This document shows, one piece after another, positions 32,163 through 33,589 of a stretch of 33,589 bases of DNA. The stretch is from Candidatus Poribacteria bacterium. GTDB lineage: Bacteria; Poribacteria; WGA-4E; UBA9662. The translations under genes were made by a program, and so were the position numbers. Where the stretch lies: positions 1 to 33,589 of the forward strand of contig PAQF01000075.1 in the NCBI GenBank assembly GCA_002709695.1. Reading direction: 5' to 3'. Numbering within the stretch: the first letter of the stretch is position 1; every line of letters starts with the position of its first letter. The notes beneath the pieces are model-generated. The model had not been told where the DNA came from. It saw nothing but the letters and a program-made list of their open reading frames with translations, and made no database searches.

Positions 32163-32230
32163 TAAAGTTATTTGTATGTTATGCCGATATATAGGTAATT
32201 TGGTTGAGAACCGACTTGAACTCAACCAAA
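32163..32230 (+). promoter_or_regulatory. Sigma28-type flagellin promoter with 5'-leader hairpin
   Basis: TAAAGTTA (32163-32170), 12 bp, GCCGATAT (32183-32190), close to the sigma28 consensus TAAAGTTT-N11-GCCGATAA. Transcription would begin near 32197. TTTGGTTGAG (32199-32208) pairs perfectly with CTCAACCAAA (32221-32230), so a 10-bp hairpin caps the 5' end of a leader of about 155 nt. Confidence 0.7.
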
Positions 32231-32353
32231 CTTGAAATTCTAAGGCAATCAGATAATCACGCTAATCATCTACTATCTTAATTGCAACTTTAACTTAATT
32301 TTGGCTTTAATTTAATAACCACTTTGAATTTACCTATATAAGGGGAAATGAAA

Positions 32354-33589
32354 ATGAGTATCTTTGCACTACGCAGTAATGGTTTAGCCTCTTCGGCTTA
32401 CAAGAATCTATCGAATACACAATCCAGCTTGAACGCCAATATAGGTCGTCTGTCGTCAGGACTTAGGATTAACTCAACAGCAGACGACTCAGCAGGTTCC
32501 AACGTAACAGTTCGTATGGGTAACCAGGTACGTGGTATGTCCCAGGCCAATCGCAACGCTCAGGATGCCAACAACCTGTTAGCCACGGCCGAATCGGGTT
32601 TGAGTGACATCAGTGATATTCTGTCCAAGATGCGGGAACTTTCAGTTCAAGCGGCGACAGATACGTTGAATGATAACGATCGATCCAGTATCGAATTGGA
32701 ATTTCAGTCATTGAAGGATGAAATAACTCGAATAGCCAATGTGACGGAATACAATGGCATGAACGTGCTAAACGGTAGCTATCAAAGATCAAATCATGGT
32801 GATTACAATCAAACTTGGTCTGGTAATGGACCGGAATCGTTGTTCAGCAATCAGAATAACACAGCCTACTATGACCAAAGGCAACCAGGGACCAGCGGCT
32901 CCAGCGATCCACATGGGACTGAAGGACCACAACGGTTCAACCAAGATGGTCCACATGATGATAACCGAGGCCACTGGCGTTTGCAAATTGGTGCGGATAA
33001 CGACATTAACAACCAGCATGAATTCAGTGTCATGAACGCCACCGCTAGGGGGCTGGATTTGAATGTCGTGGACGTAGCAGATACTTTCACAGAGTTTAAA
33101 GAAGCTATCCGCGATGGACATATGGGATGGAAGGTCAACGCAACAACTGGTGAAATGGGCGGTGAAGGTGCTGGGTTTGTGGAGGTTGAATGGGATGACA
33201 CTCTTAACAGTGGTGCTGGAGGAATAAGGGCTGGAGTTGATGGTCCTGAAATTACTAATATTGGTTTAACAGTAGAGGGTGCTGAGGGCCGTGATCTGGT
33301 TGCCAATATTGGTACTGGCACTATTGAATATAGTATTGATGATGGAATAGGACTAAATTTTCGATATGATGTTTATGACGTCAATGTTGGTACTGTTGAT
33401 GATGCACGATCTGCAGTAACGCATCTGGATCATGCCATAGACGAGATCAACCGGGAACGGAGTTACATTGGTTCAGAACAGAACAAGCTGCAGTTCACCA
33501 TGTCGAACTTGACCAGTAATATTCAGAGTATAGAATCGTCGAGATCGAGTATAGAAGATGTAGATTTCGCTGCTGAAGCGGCAGATCTA
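32354..33589 (+). CDS. fliC: Flagellin (C-terminus outside window)
   Basis: 412 residues are visible, with no stop before the window end. The start is canonical: LRSNGLASSAYKNLSNTQSS, then IGRLSSGLRINSTADDSAG and NAQDANNLLATAESGLSDIS. The C-terminal half has NRERSYIGSEQNKLQFTMSN and ESSRSSIEDVDFAAEAADL, so only the last helix is missing. Between about residues 140 and 200 there is a hypervariable, Gly-, His-, Asp- and Asn-rich surface segment (HGDYNQTW, SSDPHGTEGP, DGPHDDNRGHW). ATG at 32354 is chosen because AGGGG lies 8 nt upstream; an ATG six bases earlier is too close to it. It is driven by a sigma28-type promoter and is exported to form the filament. Confidence 0.95.
   Translation, partial: MSIFALRSNGLASSAYKNLSNTQSSLNANIGRLSSGLRINSTADDSAGSNVTVRMGNQVRGMSQANRNAQDANNLLATAESGLSDISDILSKMRELSVQAATDTLNDNDRSSIELEFQSLKDEITRIANVTEYNGMNVLNGSYQRSNHGDYNQTWSGNGPESLFSNQNNTAYYDQRQPGTSGSSDPHGTEGPQRFNQDGPHDDNRGHWRLQIGADNDINNQHEFSVMNATARGLDLNVVDVADTFTEFKEAIRDGHMGWKVNATTGEMGGEGAGFVEVEWDDTLNSGAGGIRAGVDGPEITNIGLTVEGAEGRDLVANIGTGTIEYSIDDGIGLNFRYDVYDVNVGTVDDARSAVTHLDHAIDEINRERSYIGSEQNKLQFTMSNLTSNIQSIESSRSSIEDVDFAAEAADL

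Noticed and set aside
1-33589. tRNA genes
   Set aside because: No cloverleaf-like sequence with a T-arm GTTCRA motif was recognised by eye in the intergenic regions; a dedicated tRNA scan would settle it.

Overview
The window looks like a chromosomal segment of an AT-rich, Gram-negative, flagellated bacterium. Heptose-pathway genes and a DUF481-type outer-membrane protein point to an LPS-bearing outer membrane. Three Gfo/Idh/MocA oxidoreductases, secreted LamG proteins, a DUF6785-type membrane protein and a DUF6754 protein are a combination I associate with Candidatus Poribacteria and related sponge or marine lineages. That assignment is an inference from gene content, not from a marker gene. 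Start codons other than ATG (TTG, GTG) are common.

Layout. 1-1348 (minus): a secreted protein with YCF48/BNR-like repeats followed by 95-residue cadherin/Ig-like repeats, cut by the window edge. 1733-5046 (plus): a small catabolic operon of two Gfo/Idh/MocA dehydrogenases and an MFS transporter. 5047-7262: a decayed stretch with an IS110-like transposase trace, a LamG gene broken by two frameshifts, a fragment of another secreted protein and two perfect 13-bp inverted repeats. 7266-9273 (minus): a DUF481 outer-membrane protein and a third Gfo/Idh/MocA gene, divergent from a 635-residue DUF6785-type membrane protein (9418-11325).

11520-26382 (plus) is a nearly gap-free run of sixteen genes. 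It starts from a good sigma70-type promoter (TTGACA-N17-GAGAAT). First come a peptide-type ABC importer (binding protein, permease B, permease C, no ATPase) with a LamG protein inserted. Next is a four-gene membrane cluster built around a LysM-LysM-FN3-DUF6754 protein. Then follow a VOC protein, SurE, a DUF368 (PopT-type) undecaprenyl-phosphate translocase, NAD kinase, shikimate dehydrogenase, ZapA, a MoxR ATPase and a questin-oxidase-like helical protein. The DUF6754 cluster (15842-20024) is the best candidate for an undescribed envelope system. Its topology predicts peptidoglycan-binding LysM domains outside, a DUF6754 domain inside and three partner membrane proteins.

26444-26815 is the RNase P RNA. 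Its 11-bp closing helix begins about where the upstream promoter should start transcription. 27025-28553 carries an RfaE1-type heptose kinase and a GmhB-like HAD phosphatase, followed by a coiled-coil NYN-domain protein (28641-30206). The right end is flagellar: a short flagellin-like protein with a non-standard N-terminus (30595-31506), an 850-bp intergenic region with two sigma28-like -10 elements each followed by a TTTGGTT/AACCAAA hairpin, and a typical flagellin cut by the window end.
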